In this document: piece after piece, positions 17,982-26,341 of the stretch
How the letters are laid out: every line of letters starts with the position of its first letter
Numbering within the stretch: position 1 is the first letter of the stretch
NCBI GenBank assembly: GCA_017431105.1
Contig: JAFRLS010000042.1
Span: forward strand, 1 to 51,443
Origin: Candidatus Saccharimonadota bacterium
GTDB taxonomy: Bacteria > Patescibacteriota > Saccharimonadia > Saccharimonadales > Saccharimonadaceae
Direction: 5' to 3'
DNA: 51,443 nucleotides
Position numbers and translations under genes: made by a program
Notes under the pieces: generated by a model
What the model saw: only the letters and a program-made list of their open reading frames with translations
What the model was told of the DNA's origin: nothing
The model's database searches: none

Positions 17982-18079
17982 AATAGTATTACCTTTCTTG
18001 TATCTATTATATAATATTTCTTGCTGGAAATAGGGTTGATTTTCTTAATAGCGTATGGTAGAGTCAAGTTAAGGTTTTG

Positions 18080-18148
18080 TTAGATTTCTTCTTTATTAGA
18101 AGAAATCTTTTTTAGTTTAACGGTAATTTTTATTTCGTTAACTTCCAT
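18080..18148 (-). CDS. Possible 22-aa leader peptide or small protein upstream of recA
   Basis: ATG at 18148 preceded by GGAGGAAAGGAGGG, one of the strongest SD sites in the window; the peptide begins MEVNEIKITVKL and is lysine-rich. Its 3' half is the 11-bp inverted repeat that acts as a terminator on the other strand. It lies in the recA leader direction, 100 nt upstream of recA. It could be a leader peptide, a small protein, or chance. Confidence 0.35.
   Translation of the reverse strand: MEVNEIKITVKLKKISSNKEEI
18082..18113 (+). terminator. Orphan rho-independent terminator, plus strand
   Basis: 11-bp perfect stem AGATTTCTTCT/AGAAGAAATCT with loop TTATT and a T-tract. No plus-strand gene lies upstream within 200 bp, so it may end a small RNA. 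Confidence 0.7.
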
Positions 18149-18301
18149 AACCCTCCTTTCCTCCATCACATTTTATTAAACAGCTGTCACCCTATTTCCT
18201 GCGGTTTTTCTAACATGACTAAGTACCATTTGCAACCCGCCACAACTGGTCCAATCCCGCCTAGGCTTTATTTCCCTGCCTAAAAATGTTATAATTAAAC
18301 A

Positions 18302-19381
18302 ATGAAAATTCGCGAAAATATCCCCATTTCTACTCTTACTACCATGCGACTTGGCGGCCCCGCCCGCTATGTTATTGATGTCGAAAAACCCGAAGAAATT
18401 CCCGAAGCTTATAACTTTGCTAAATCCAAAAGCCTCCCCACCTTCATCTTAGGCGGTGGCGCCAACACTATCGGTCACGACGAAGGCTTCGACGGCGTCA
18501 TCATCAAATCCAATCTAAAGGGCATTATTGAAGCGGGTGGCGCTCAATACTCTTTCGAAGGGCCTAAGACTCGGGCGAGCGCCCCGGAGCGGCCCGAGAA
18601 AGAGTATGAGCGACAGGCCCCGCTTCAAATTACTGCTTTTTCGGGCGAGGAATGGGACGCCGTCGTCGCCTACGCCTGCGAGCGTGGTCTTACCGGCATC
18701 GAAGCCCTCAGTAAAATCCCCGGTCTCGCCGGCGCCGCCCCAGTTCAAAACATTGGTGCCTACGGCCAAGACATTTCTCAGACTCTCGTAAGTATCGAAG
18801 TCTACGACACGCTCGAAAACAAATTCAAAACTTTAGATAAAAACGATCTTCAATTCTCTTACCGCAAAAGCATTCTAAACACTACCGCCAAAAATCGTTA
18901 TTTCGTAATTTCTATTACTTTAGAATTAAAACCCGGCACCATGTCGCATCCGTTCTATAATTCAATCGAAAAATACATCATAGCCAACAATTGTACTGAT
19001 TTTTCGCCCGCCGGTGTCCGCGATATTGTCAGTAAAATCCGCGCCGACAAGCTCCCAGACCCTAAAGAAAAAGCCAGCGCTGGTTCATTTTTCAAGAATG
19101 TTTATCTTACCGAAAAAGAAGCTACCGAAGCCGAAAAGAAAGACTATCCAGTTTATCGTGGCCATGATGGTCTCAAAATCAATTCTGGTTGGCTTATTGA
19201 ACAAGCCGGTTTTTCCGACCAACTCATCCACGGCATACGCGTTAATAAAAAAGCCGCTCTTGTCTTAATCAACGAATCCGCCAAATCTTATGCCGACCTC
19301 GCCGCCGCCCGCCAAGAAATCATCGACAAAATCCAGAAAGACTTCGGCTATAAACTTGAACAGGAACCTGTAGAAATATGA
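18302..19381 (+). CDS. murB: UDP-N-acetylenolpyruvoylglucosamine reductase MurB with in-frame palindromic insert
   Basis: 359 aa. FAD-dependent reduction of the enolpyruvyl group to give UDP-MurNAc for peptidoglycan. FAD-binding motifs ILGGGANT and IPGLAGAAPVQNIGAYG and the catalytic-region motif KASAGSFFKNV are present. Residues about 76-109 (with SFEGPKTRASAPERPEKEYE) are an insertion compared with ordinary MurB, where the strand before AGENW-like EEWDAVV follows directly; they are encoded by a palindrome. TGT-TATAAT lies 6 nt before the ATG, no SD. Its stop overlaps the folD start (ATGA). Confidence 0.95.
   Translation: MKIRENIPISTLTTMRLGGPARYVIDVEKPEEIPEAYNFAKSKSLPTFILGGGANTIGHDEGFDGVIIKSNLKGIIEAGGAQYSFEGPKTRASAPERPEKEYERQAPLQITAFSGEEWDAVVAYACERGLTGIEALSKIPGLAGAAPVQNIGAYGQDISQTLVSIEVYDTLENKFKTLDKNDLQFSYRKSILNTTAKNRYFVISITLELKPGTMSHPFYNSIEKYIIANNCTDFSPAGVRDIVSKIRADKLPDPKEKASAGSFFKNVYLTEKEATEAEKKDYPVYRGHDGLKINSGWLIEQAGFSDQLIHGIRVNKKAALVLINESAKSYADLAAARQEIIDKIQKDFGYKLEQEPVEI
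18530..18626. repeat. GC-rich palindromic element in frame within murB
   Basis: Outer arms GAAGCGGG/CCCCGCTTC, then CGCTCA(a)TACTCTTTC pairing with GAAAGAGTATGAGCG, and an inner CTCGGGC/GCCCGAG pair. The core contains GCGCCCCGGAGCGGC, similar to the element at the window start. The reading frame is preserved across about 97 bp. Confidence 0.78.
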
Positions 19382-20169
19382 AGATTCTAAATGGCCGCGA
19401 ATTAGCCGATTTTATCAAAGAACGCCAAACTCACCAAGTTAGAAGTATGGCTAAAAAACCAACTCTTCTAATTATTCGTAATAGTGATAACCCAGTCATC
19501 ACTAAGTACGTTAATCTTAAAATCAAATACGGTGAAGATATCGGCGTCAAAGTTATCGACTACCGTGCCGAAAATTCTGAAGATATCAAAAATAAAATCC
19601 TCTCCGCCAACCAAGATTCTGAAATTTCCGGCATCATTTTACAACTCCCTATTATCGAAAAAGACAAAACCAATGAGCTCACTAATTTAATCGCACCAGA
19701 AAAGGACGTCGATGGTTTATCCGAAAACGGTAATTTCGATTCTGCTACTGCCACCGCAATTAATTGGCTACTAACTGGTTATGACATTGAGCTAAAAAAC
19801 CGTAAAATTGCTATCGTTGGACGCGGTAAATTAGTAGGCGCACCATTGTATAAAATGTTCACAAAATCCAATTTAAATGTTACGCTTTTTCATCGTGGCG
19901 ATAACCTAAATGAACTTATAAATTATGATATTATCATCACCGCCACCGGTGTTCCGGGACTTATTAAATCCGAAATGATAAAACCCGGCTGTGTTATTAT
20001 CGACGCCGGCACCGCTTCCGAAAAAGGCATCCTAGTCGGCGACGTCGACGAAGCGGTGCGTAACCGTACCGATCTTTCTGCTATTTCCCCCAAAATCGGC
20101 GGCGTCGGCCCACTCACAGTCACTTGTTTATTTGATCACGTTATTCAAATTGTCAACCACCCTAATTAA
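19378..20169 (+). CDS. folD: Bifunctional methylene-THF dehydrogenase/cyclohydrolase FolD
   Basis: 263 aa, slightly short. Interconverts 5,10-methylene-THF and 10-formyl-THF with NAD(P). Signature segments: YVNLKIKYGEDIGV (catalytic Tyr/Lys), ILQLPI, the nucleotide-binding GRGKLVGAPLYKMF and GGVGPLTVTCL near the end. The ATGA overlap with murB suggests translational coupling. It indicates some folate-dependent one-carbon metabolism in a genome that is probably reduced. Ends 27 nt from the convergent VirB6-like gene with no clear terminator between. Confidence 0.95.
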   Translation: MKILNGRELADFIKERQTHQVRSMAKKPTLLIIRNSDNPVITKYVNLKIKYGEDIGVKVIDYRAENSEDIKNKILSANQDSEISGIILQLPIIEKDKTNELTNLIAPEKDVDGLSENGNFDSATATAINWLLTGYDIELKNRKIAIVGRGKLVGAPLYKMFTKSNLNVTLFHRGDNLNELINYDIIITATGVPGLIKSEMIKPGCVIIDAGTASEKGILVGDVDEAVRNRTDLSAISPKIGGVGPLTVTCLFDHVIQIVNHPN

Positions 20170-20196
20170 CCACCGAATGTAAATTTCCACCCTGGA

Positions 20197-23100
20197 TTAT
20201 CTGTTCCATTCTGGGTCACCTGGCCCAAAACCCTCTGCCCTTAACTCCTCTTCCCGCAATCGCCTTGCCTCCCTAACTGGATCACTAGAGTTATGCTCTA
20301 CGTGAAATTCTCCCTCAACACCTAGCCTATCAGTCTGCGAATGTCGACCCTGGGCATCACGAAGGCGGACATCCTCAATAACCGTATTTGTAGCCGCCCT
20401 TTCAGTATACGCGGCAACTTGTTCAGCAGACATAATAGTTGGATTTGTTAACTCACTTTGGGCCTGTGCTTTCGTCAAAACCCTCCCTTCACTACCATAT
20501 GCCCCCAACATCAATCTATTAGTATCATCCATATTACCATTAGCTGCCCATACACGTTGCGCCTGAGGTTGAGTAATTTTCCCAGCCGCAATAAAATCAG
20601 CTAATCTATCAGAGCTAAGTGCAGCGACATCCTCATCTTTCATATCGTCTATCGCAATATTTGATTGCATCCACTGTTCACCAGCCCCAACAAGCGCCAC
20701 ATTGGCACCACTGCTGCTGATACCACCTTTTCGGGCCCAATCAAGCTGCTCAAAATCTTTTTTCAAGAAATCCCCACCATAAGTTTTAGCAAATCGTTCC
20801 AAGAAGTTTTTATTCATAGTTCTTGAACCTAAAATACTACGCGTAGCCTGCGCTATATGAGAAGCCTGCATATTTGATCCTCTCATCTGATCGATCACGG
20901 CAAAAATTGAGTCCTCGTTGCCACTGTTCACGGCGTCCTCAAGCTGGTTCCTCAAATAATTCTCGGTGGACATATTCGGACGTCGATTATTTTCATATTC
21001 AAGTTGTAAATTCCTTAAAGCAGTTTCACCCTCTATTCCTTCTGCCTGGGCCTTTTTAGCAGCTTTTACTCTCGAATTTTGCAGCCCAGCATAACCCACC
21101 GCTCTACCAAACCTAGACCTAGCAACCCTTGCCTTCATATTACCAATAGCGGTAGGCTTATAGTTTCTGTCCAACCCAGCCTTTATACGATTTTTTCTGG
21201 CTTGGCTCCTAACTTGAGCCGCCTTATAACCTTCAGTAGATCTTAACTTAGATGTAGTTTTACCTCGCATCCTATCGCCAAACCCAGAAATCTTCGCCCC
21301 AATGCTACCTATTGCTGCAAAAGCACCTTTAAGTACGGTCGGAATAAAGAATATAGGCAAAACTCCTACTATCATTGCGGTAAATGCCGCAATAAAACCA
21401 CCGCCGGCAAAACCAGATGACAATAATAACCTTGATACATAATCGCCACCACCTACAAGTGCGCCAGCAATCGGATACACGAGCAAGAGTCCTTCTCCAA
21501 ATTTCAGCCATTTATCAAAAAATTTCTTCGTATTTGGTAGAGTATAACAAGCAAAAGCAATCGGCGATACCACTACTAAAATTACAATTGCAGCTTCCCG
21601 TGCAGCCAATAAAACAAACAAGAAAAATATGGCAATCACTACACCCAGAGCCGCAACCAGGAGCGATAGTAATATCGCTGGGTTCTTCCAGACCATCCCA
21701 AACATCACCACTAGAATACCCAACACCGCCACACCAGTTAAAGCAGTAGTGTCAACAGCACGACCAGTAATATCAGAATCGGGTATAGTAAGCGTTGGCG
21801 ATCCACTAATGGGTAAGCCATTGAACAATGCCTGAAGACCATTGCCAAGGATATTAGATAAATCCACACAAATCAAACAGATATAGTATGAAAGATTTAC
21901 TAAAATTGCCACAACTATTAATTTCGGTAAAATTTTCTTAATCCCATAGTTATCTATACCATAGCCTGTAAGCTGTGAAAAAATCACCACCATAAATAGT
22001 ATCACAAACAATACATTCGCAATCCCTTGGAACACCCCCCACCCGAATTTCGTACCTTGGTCATTATCTTCAGAAAACAGTTTTGTTTTAATTTGTAAGC
22101 TAGGCTCAACATACTTAGAATATACTTCGTCTGCAGCATGACCCATCCACTCTAGAAGCGGACACACAATCCACCCAAGCGATTCTGCTCCACCAGAGTT
22201 TGCACAAGACAATTTAACTTCAGGGGGCCCGGAAGTACCAGGAGAAACAGAATTAGGGTCAATATACGCAGACGGATCAAAACTCCCATCTATATCTGGA
22301 GCACCAGGAAGATTTTTTTTGAAATTACTCCAATCATTAGCCAATTCTTCCTTGCCCTTGCACTGCATATTTACCCCGTCTTCTTCATAGCTTACCAGAT
22401 CTTCATTACCTGCTTTTTCTTGCCTAAATGCTACCATATCTTGACGATTCTTATCTATCGTAGCCAGCTGTGCATTCGCCTCATCAATCCATTCCTGCAA
22501 TGGCCCCAAATCATCCACCGTAGATTTGACTTCCCACCACCCAGTTCCTTCAGCAAGCTCCCCACCTATTTCGGTCTGAGACAACACACTTTTAGCCGCC
22601 TCCGCTAATTGTTTGAAAGCATTCTCCTTAAATAAAGTTTCCCCGTTAATTTTGGCATTAACCACTTGCGATAATTGATTATCTATATATTCTGTCAACC
22701 CTTCTATTACAGACGAAGAAATAATACGACTATCTGTTGAGCTATTCCCATCATAAACTGTCGATAGCAAATATTTTTCATCACTAGGAAACTCCGAAAA
22801 CATTCCTTCAATCGTCCTCACAAAATTTTTGCCATACATATAAGCCTTATAGTAATCCAATATGTATTTACCAATCACATTTTCCAACATAGCATCATAT
22901 TCTTTTTCGCATTCTTCCTCTGCCTTTTCATTCAAATAATCTCTATAAGCCTCAAAATTGTGGCCCTCATGCATATCCCAAGCAAGATCTTTACACTTCT
23001 CTTTTTGCCAGTGGAAATATATAACCTCAGTATCTTCACCTTTTTTTGCATACCACGAAACCTCTTTCCATTTTTTCCCATCATAATCCCACACCTTATA

Positions 23101-23865
23101 ACCACTACTTCCTATATTGTTCGAATCTGCACAAGTAGTTTCAAAACTCTTTCTCTTTAAAAAATATCCTTCTAGGTCCGTAAGTTCCCATAAGCTCCCG
23201 GCCGGAACATTATTATTGAAGGCTTTATCTGCAACCATTTCATACCAATAATCGCTTCTTTCCTTATACAAATAATAATGAAACCACCTTTTATTGGAAT
23301 CGTGAAGATTTTGCATACAGTCACCAGCATCCGTATCCCACCCCATTATGCCGTTCTGTCCTCCATATTTATTGTCTCCACAGATTACATACTCAGTAGT
23401 AAGGTTTAACGGTTTCGTACCCCCAAAAACAATCTCTTTTAAAAGCTTGTTTTCATTCTCTCCGCACCAAAGCTTACCATCCGGACTCCCTTCGTCAGGG
23501 TGGACCAAGTATTCGAGATAAGTACCTGGACCAGTCGTATCAGCATTACCTTGGCCCCAACTCGAAAACCACTGACCCTCAAGCAAATCTGAACTCGTCC
23601 AATAATAATCATCAGTAAGTCCACCACTACTTGGGTTTATTCTATACCACCAGCCATGAGCTGCTTCGTGTTTTCCTGCTATCTTATCATTCCCCCCTCC
23701 CTTATCAATACAATCATGCACAGCGGTATACAAAAGTTTCTTCCATGCCGTATCCCACGACCCCATATTTTCTTCTGCAAAGACATTTGACACGAAAAAC
23801 CACTTAGATGCAAAAGTCACAATCAACCCAAAAATAATAAAACGAACTATTCTAGCTCTCTTCAT
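20197..23865 (-). CDS. VirB6/TrbL-like type IV secretion polytopic membrane protein
   Basis: 1222 aa. A signal peptide (1-30) precedes a large, cysteine-containing, tryptophan-rich extracytoplasmic region (about 30-600). About six TMs follow at roughly 605-845, in the arrangement of VirB6/TrbL inner-membrane channel proteins. The last 370 residues are a basic, charged cytoplasmic tail (GFGDRMRGKTTSKLR onward) with helical repeats. No VirB4 or coupling ATPase lies in the window. SD GGAGG six bases before the ATG; the start overlaps the upstream membrane-anchored gene by 14 bp, so the two are translated together and may act together. VirB6-like proteins of Saccharibacteria are proposed to take part in DNA or protein transfer at the host contact. 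Confidence 0.75.
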   Translation of the reverse strand: MKRARIVRFIIFGLIVTFASKWFFVSNVFAEENMGSWDTAWKKLLYTAVHDCIDKGGGNDKIAGKHEAAHGWWYRINPSSGGLTDDYYWTSSDLLEGQWFSSWGQGNADTTGPGTYLEYLVHPDEGSPDGKLWCGENENKLLKEIVFGGTKPLNLTTEYVICGDNKYGGQNGIMGWDTDAGDCMQNLHDSNKRWFHYYLYKERSDYWYEMVADKAFNNNVPAGSLWELTDLEGYFLKRKSFETTCADSNNIGSSGYKVWDYDGKKWKEVSWYAKKGEDTEVIYFHWQKEKCKDLAWDMHEGHNFEAYRDYLNEKAEEECEKEYDAMLENVIGKYILDYYKAYMYGKNFVRTIEGMFSEFPSDEKYLLSTVYDGNSSTDSRIISSSVIEGLTEYIDNQLSQVVNAKINGETLFKENAFKQLAEAAKSVLSQTEIGGELAEGTGWWEVKSTVDDLGPLQEWIDEANAQLATIDKNRQDMVAFRQEKAGNEDLVSYEEDGVNMQCKGKEELANDWSNFKKNLPGAPDIDGSFDPSAYIDPNSVSPGTSGPPEVKLSCANSGGAESLGWIVCPLLEWMGHAADEVYSKYVEPSLQIKTKLFSEDNDQGTKFGWGVFQGIANVLFVILFMVVIFSQLTGYGIDNYGIKKILPKLIVVAILVNLSYYICLICVDLSNILGNGLQALFNGLPISGSPTLTIPDSDITGRAVDTTALTGVAVLGILVVMFGMVWKNPAILLSLLVAALGVVIAIFFLFVLLAAREAAIVILVVVSPIAFACYTLPNTKKFFDKWLKFGEGLLLVYPIAGALVGGGDYVSRLLLSSGFAGGGFIAAFTAMIVGVLPIFFIPTVLKGAFAAIGSIGAKISGFGDRMRGKTTSKLRSTEGYKAAQVRSQARKNRIKAGLDRNYKPTAIGNMKARVARSRFGRAVGYAGLQNSRVKAAKKAQAEGIEGETALRNLQLEYENNRRPNMSTENYLRNQLEDAVNSGNEDSIFAVIDQMRGSNMQASHIAQATRSILGSRTMNKNFLERFAKTYGGDFLKKDFEQLDWARKGGISSSGANVALVGAGEQWMQSNIAIDDMKDEDVAALSSDRLADFIAAGKITQPQAQRVWAANGNMDDTNRLMLGAYGSEGRVLTKAQAQSELTNPTIMSAEQVAAYTERAATNTVIEDVRLRDAQGRHSQTDRLGVEGEFHVEHNSSDPVREARRLREEELRAEGFGPGDPEWNR

Positions 23866-24739
23866 CTGGCGCCTCCAAATAATCTATTAGTGTTTGTATT
23901 TCATCATTATGATAATTATCTATATCTATCACAACATCATCAAAAGCATCAATGAAATCCTGTGCTAAAGCAAGAAATTCTTCCGGCAAAACGTCTGCTT
24001 CAATCATCTTGCAAAAAACAGAAAAGTATTTCTCAGCCATATCGTTATCAGAATAACTCTCTATCAACGCCTGTACGTCATTTGTTTTTTTACAAGACGT
24101 CAGCTTTTCTTCATCACGCAAAACCGTCAATGGCCCAACAAAGCCATTATAAAAATCAGCAATAGCGTCTGTGTTTTTCTGTATAGTATTCAATGTATTG
24201 TCTACGTTTTTTATCATCAAATTAAATTTTTCTCTTTGTTCATTGGGTAAACGCCCTGGATTGAGTCTTTTAAGCTTCTCATAGGCCGTCTGCGAAAATT
24301 CTAGTTCTTGGCTAATAGAGTTAACAAAATCTTCGTTAACAATATAAATGAAACCCGCCGGTTGGTCTTTTCTCTTTAAATCCATCCCTTTTAATATTTC
24401 CGTCATATCCTTATAGGATGCCGTAACGTAAAAATCTCTCAACGCCGAATAAATCTCTTCTTTCGGCGAACCTTGATTTTTTATTATTGTCACGGCAACA
24501 ATCGCGCCACCAACCAATATTACCAAACCAACAATAATAGCTATAATTTTGCCAAACCGCTTCTTTGGTGATACAGGAGAAGCTATTACTATATCGCCTT
24601 GTGGCGCACCTACGCTGGAAACGTTAAAACTTCCAGTTCCAGAACTCCCAACTCCATAACCACCTGTAATCACACCCCCCTCAGGAAAACCACTACCAGT
24701 ACTAACTCTATCAAAAGAATTATTGTATGACGGATCCAT
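23852..24739 (-). CDS. Membrane-anchored protein, co-translated with the VirB6-like gene
   Basis: 295 aa. An N-terminal Gly/Ser-rich cytoplasmic segment (about 1-60), one TM (about 65-85) and a helical, acidic extracytoplasmic domain with two cysteines. No family recognised. TGG-TATAAT lies 9 nt before ATG 24739; a GTG at 24745 is only 3 nt from the box and is less likely. Overlap with the next gene suggests both belong to the same envelope complex. Confidence 0.72.
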   Translation of the reverse strand: MDPSYNNSFDRVSTGSGFPEGGVITGGYGVGSSGTGSFNVSSVGAPQGDIVIASPVSPKKRFGKIIAIIVGLVILVGGAIVAVTIIKNQGSPKEEIYSALRDFYVTASYKDMTEILKGMDLKRKDQPAGFIYIVNEDFVNSISQELEFSQTAYEKLKRLNPGRLPNEQREKFNLMIKNVDNTLNTIQKNTDAIADFYNGFVGPLTVLRDEEKLTSCKKTNDVQALIESYSDNDMAEKYFSVFCKMIEADVLPEEFLALAQDFIDAFDDVVIDIDNYHNDEIQTLIDYLEAPDEES

Positions 24740-24826
24740 ATACACTTCATTATACCATAAGCACTTTCAAAAGCAACAAAAAATCAGCCCAAAGAATCAG
24801 CTCACACAACGGACTCGCACCACAAA

Positions 24827-24860
24827 AAACGAGCCAGGCTCAAAGAACCCAGCTCGTTTT
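24827..24860 (-). terminator. Terminator of the surface-protein gene
   Basis: AAAACGAGC (ends 24834) pairs with GCTCGTTTT (from 24852), with a partly paired interior. On the minus strand it follows the surface-protein gene by about 40 nt and runs into a T-rich end. Confidence 0.65.
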
Positions 24861-24897
24861 CTTAACCACCCAAGCACCAGAGTGCGAAGCGGTCTAA

Positions 24898-26154
24898 TTA
24901 CATTAACTTTTTACGGCTAGCAATATAGTAACCAAGCGCAGTTACGGTTGAACCCACGCCAAGCGCACCAAGTACTATGTCCGAAGCACCCGTGTTTACG
25001 ATTGTGCTTGGAGTTGAACCTGGATTATCTGGAGTTGGATTTTCAGGAGTTGGTTCTTCTTTACAAGAAGCATCATTCCTTTCAACCATCACAGAAGCGT
25101 CATCCTTAGTTACTTTTGAGTTAACAGTTGAGCTAGCCCAGTTCACCAATTGGTTAGAACCGCAAGCGAGCGTCTTGTTAACAACTTTAGCAGTAAAGCG
25201 AACATACGCGTTGCCGTTTACGCCGTAGCTACCGATATTAATACCAGTCGTAGTCACAGTATTTTCGACAACTTGTACACCACTCTGATAATTAGAGTTA
25301 TAAAGACGAGTAGAATCGGCCACATATTCCATATTGGTTGGCAAAACGTCACGAATCATGACGTTGTCAACAGTTTCGCTAGTCAAGTTGACATACTCAA
25401 TTTGGAATTCAACTTCATCACCAATCTTTGCATCTACTGATTCGCTCCAGTCCTTAGTGCCTTTAAGGCGCACGGTCTTAGAAAGCTTAGCGGATACAGA
25501 GCTGTGTACTTTTACCTCGATAGTCACCTGGCCATCATATGCATAACAACCTGGGATCTTACCATCGAGAGCTTCGTAACCAAGAGTAGCACCAGCGGTG
25601 ATTACTTCATCAGCAAGCGCCACGGTACCCATTTTAGCGTTAGTATACTTAGCAGAACCTTCTACGTACTCAATATAAAAATCATCATCAGAAACAAATT
25701 TAACTTCGTCCCAGTAACGATTTGGAGTAGCATTTGAAGAGTTCAAATAACCAATCACGGTATGAGAATTACTTACCGTAGTTGGAAGAGAGAAACTTGC
25801 CGAAACGTTTTCAGCAATAGCACTAGTCCCAAGTGGGCTGTTGTTATGGACATAAAGACGAATCGTATAAGTTTCACCATCTTTTACGTTAATCTCGTTA
25901 GCGTTCCAAGTTTCGCTGTTTGAAGAGCTGAGCTTAGCACCTACGAAATTACGTTCATCACCGATTTTACCATCAGTAATTGAGTTAAAGGTAATGGTGT
26001 CACCAAGTGCACCATCGTTAATTTGTGCGATCGTATAAGTAGTACGACCATTGTTTGAATCACCCCAAGCGTTTACAACTGCTGGGGTCATTGTCGCGCC
26101 AGCCACAATCGCTGCAGCCGCTACCGACAAAATAGTTTTATAAACTTTATTCAT
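24898..26154 (-). CDS. Cell-wall surface protein, DUF11-like, with variant sortase signal
   Basis: 418 aa. Signal peptide (about 1-29, cleavage after VVNA), a Ser/Thr/Asn-rich beta-domain region, and a DUF11-like repeat at about 225-345 (VRLKGTKDWSESVDAKIGDE, then VMIRDVLPTNMEYV). A Pro/Thr/Glu linker (about 365-385) leads to VNTGASD, a hydrophobic stretch and a basic tail RKKLM. That is sortase-substrate architecture, with IVNTG in place of LPXTG. SD AAAGGA precedes the ATG. The 187-nt upstream region is highly structured. Likely abundant at the cell surface. Confidence 0.82.
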   Translation of the reverse strand: MNKVYKTILSVAAAAIVAGATMTPAVVNAWGDSNNGRTTYTIAQINDGALGDTITFNSITDGKIGDERNFVGAKLSSSNSETWNANEINVKDGETYTIRLYVHNNSPLGTSAIAENVSASFSLPTTVSNSHTVIGYLNSSNATPNRYWDEVKFVSDDDFYIEYVEGSAKYTNAKMGTVALADEVITAGATLGYEALDGKIPGCYAYDGQVTIEVKVHSSVSAKLSKTVRLKGTKDWSESVDAKIGDEVEFQIEYVNLTSETVDNVMIRDVLPTNMEYVADSTRLYNSNYQSGVQVVENTVTTTGINIGSYGVNGNAYVRFTAKVVNKTLACGSNQLVNWASSTVNSKVTKDDASVMVERNDASCKEEPTPENPTPDNPGSTPSTIVNTGASDIVLGALGVGSTVTALGYYIASRKKLM

Positions 26155-26174
26155 AATATTCCTTTCAAATTAAA

Positions 26175-26341
26175 ATAAATAAAATTCTCTTGGTTTTGCT
26201 AGCCGAATTGTTAATATTCGTCTGCAACCGAATCATCTCAGCTTTCAATCGTGGATGAAGCCCGGCAACCGAAGTTGCCGGACTCTTGCTAAGGTACTTG
26301 GCTGTCCAGCCAGGGCTCCACCCATCTATCTATATATCTTC
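26175..26341 (-). promoter_or_regulatory. Structured leader upstream of the surface-protein gene
   Basis: On the minus strand this folds as a three-way junction: outer helix GTGGAGCCC/GGGCTTCAT, a hairpin TGGCTGGACAGCCA, and CCGGCAAC-TTCG-GTTGCCGG with a stable UUCG loop (about 26265-26284). No T-tract follows, so it is not a simple terminator. It resembles no riboswitch class I can name. Near its 3' side is one copy of an inverted repeat (26225-26248). Confidence 0.5.
26225..26248 (+). repeat. Inverted repeat flanking the polytopic-protein gene, left copy
   Basis: 24 bp starting CAACCGAATCATCTCAG. The reverse complement occurs at 28227-28250 with one mismatch. The pair encloses about 2 kb holding one complete gene. 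Confidence 0.8.

Larger units (their letters stand above)
17982..18301. other. 320-bp intergenic region between recA and murB
   Basis: Holds the recA -10 within a palindromic ATTATATAAT (about 18007-18016, usable on both strands), a strong plus-strand terminator at 18082-18113 with no annotated plus-strand gene before it, a 22-codon minus-strand ORF with a perfect SD (18080-18148), and the leaderless murB promoter at 18290-18295. A plus-strand small RNA of about 95 nt from the palindromic -10 to the terminator is possible. Confidence 0.5.

Noticed and set aside
26230-26341. SAM-I or TPP riboswitch
   Set aside because: The plus strand has GATGAAGCCCGGCAACC, as in SAM-I, and the minus strand has GCTGAGAT, as in TPP, but the remaining conserved parts of either class are absent, and the two hints are on opposite strands.
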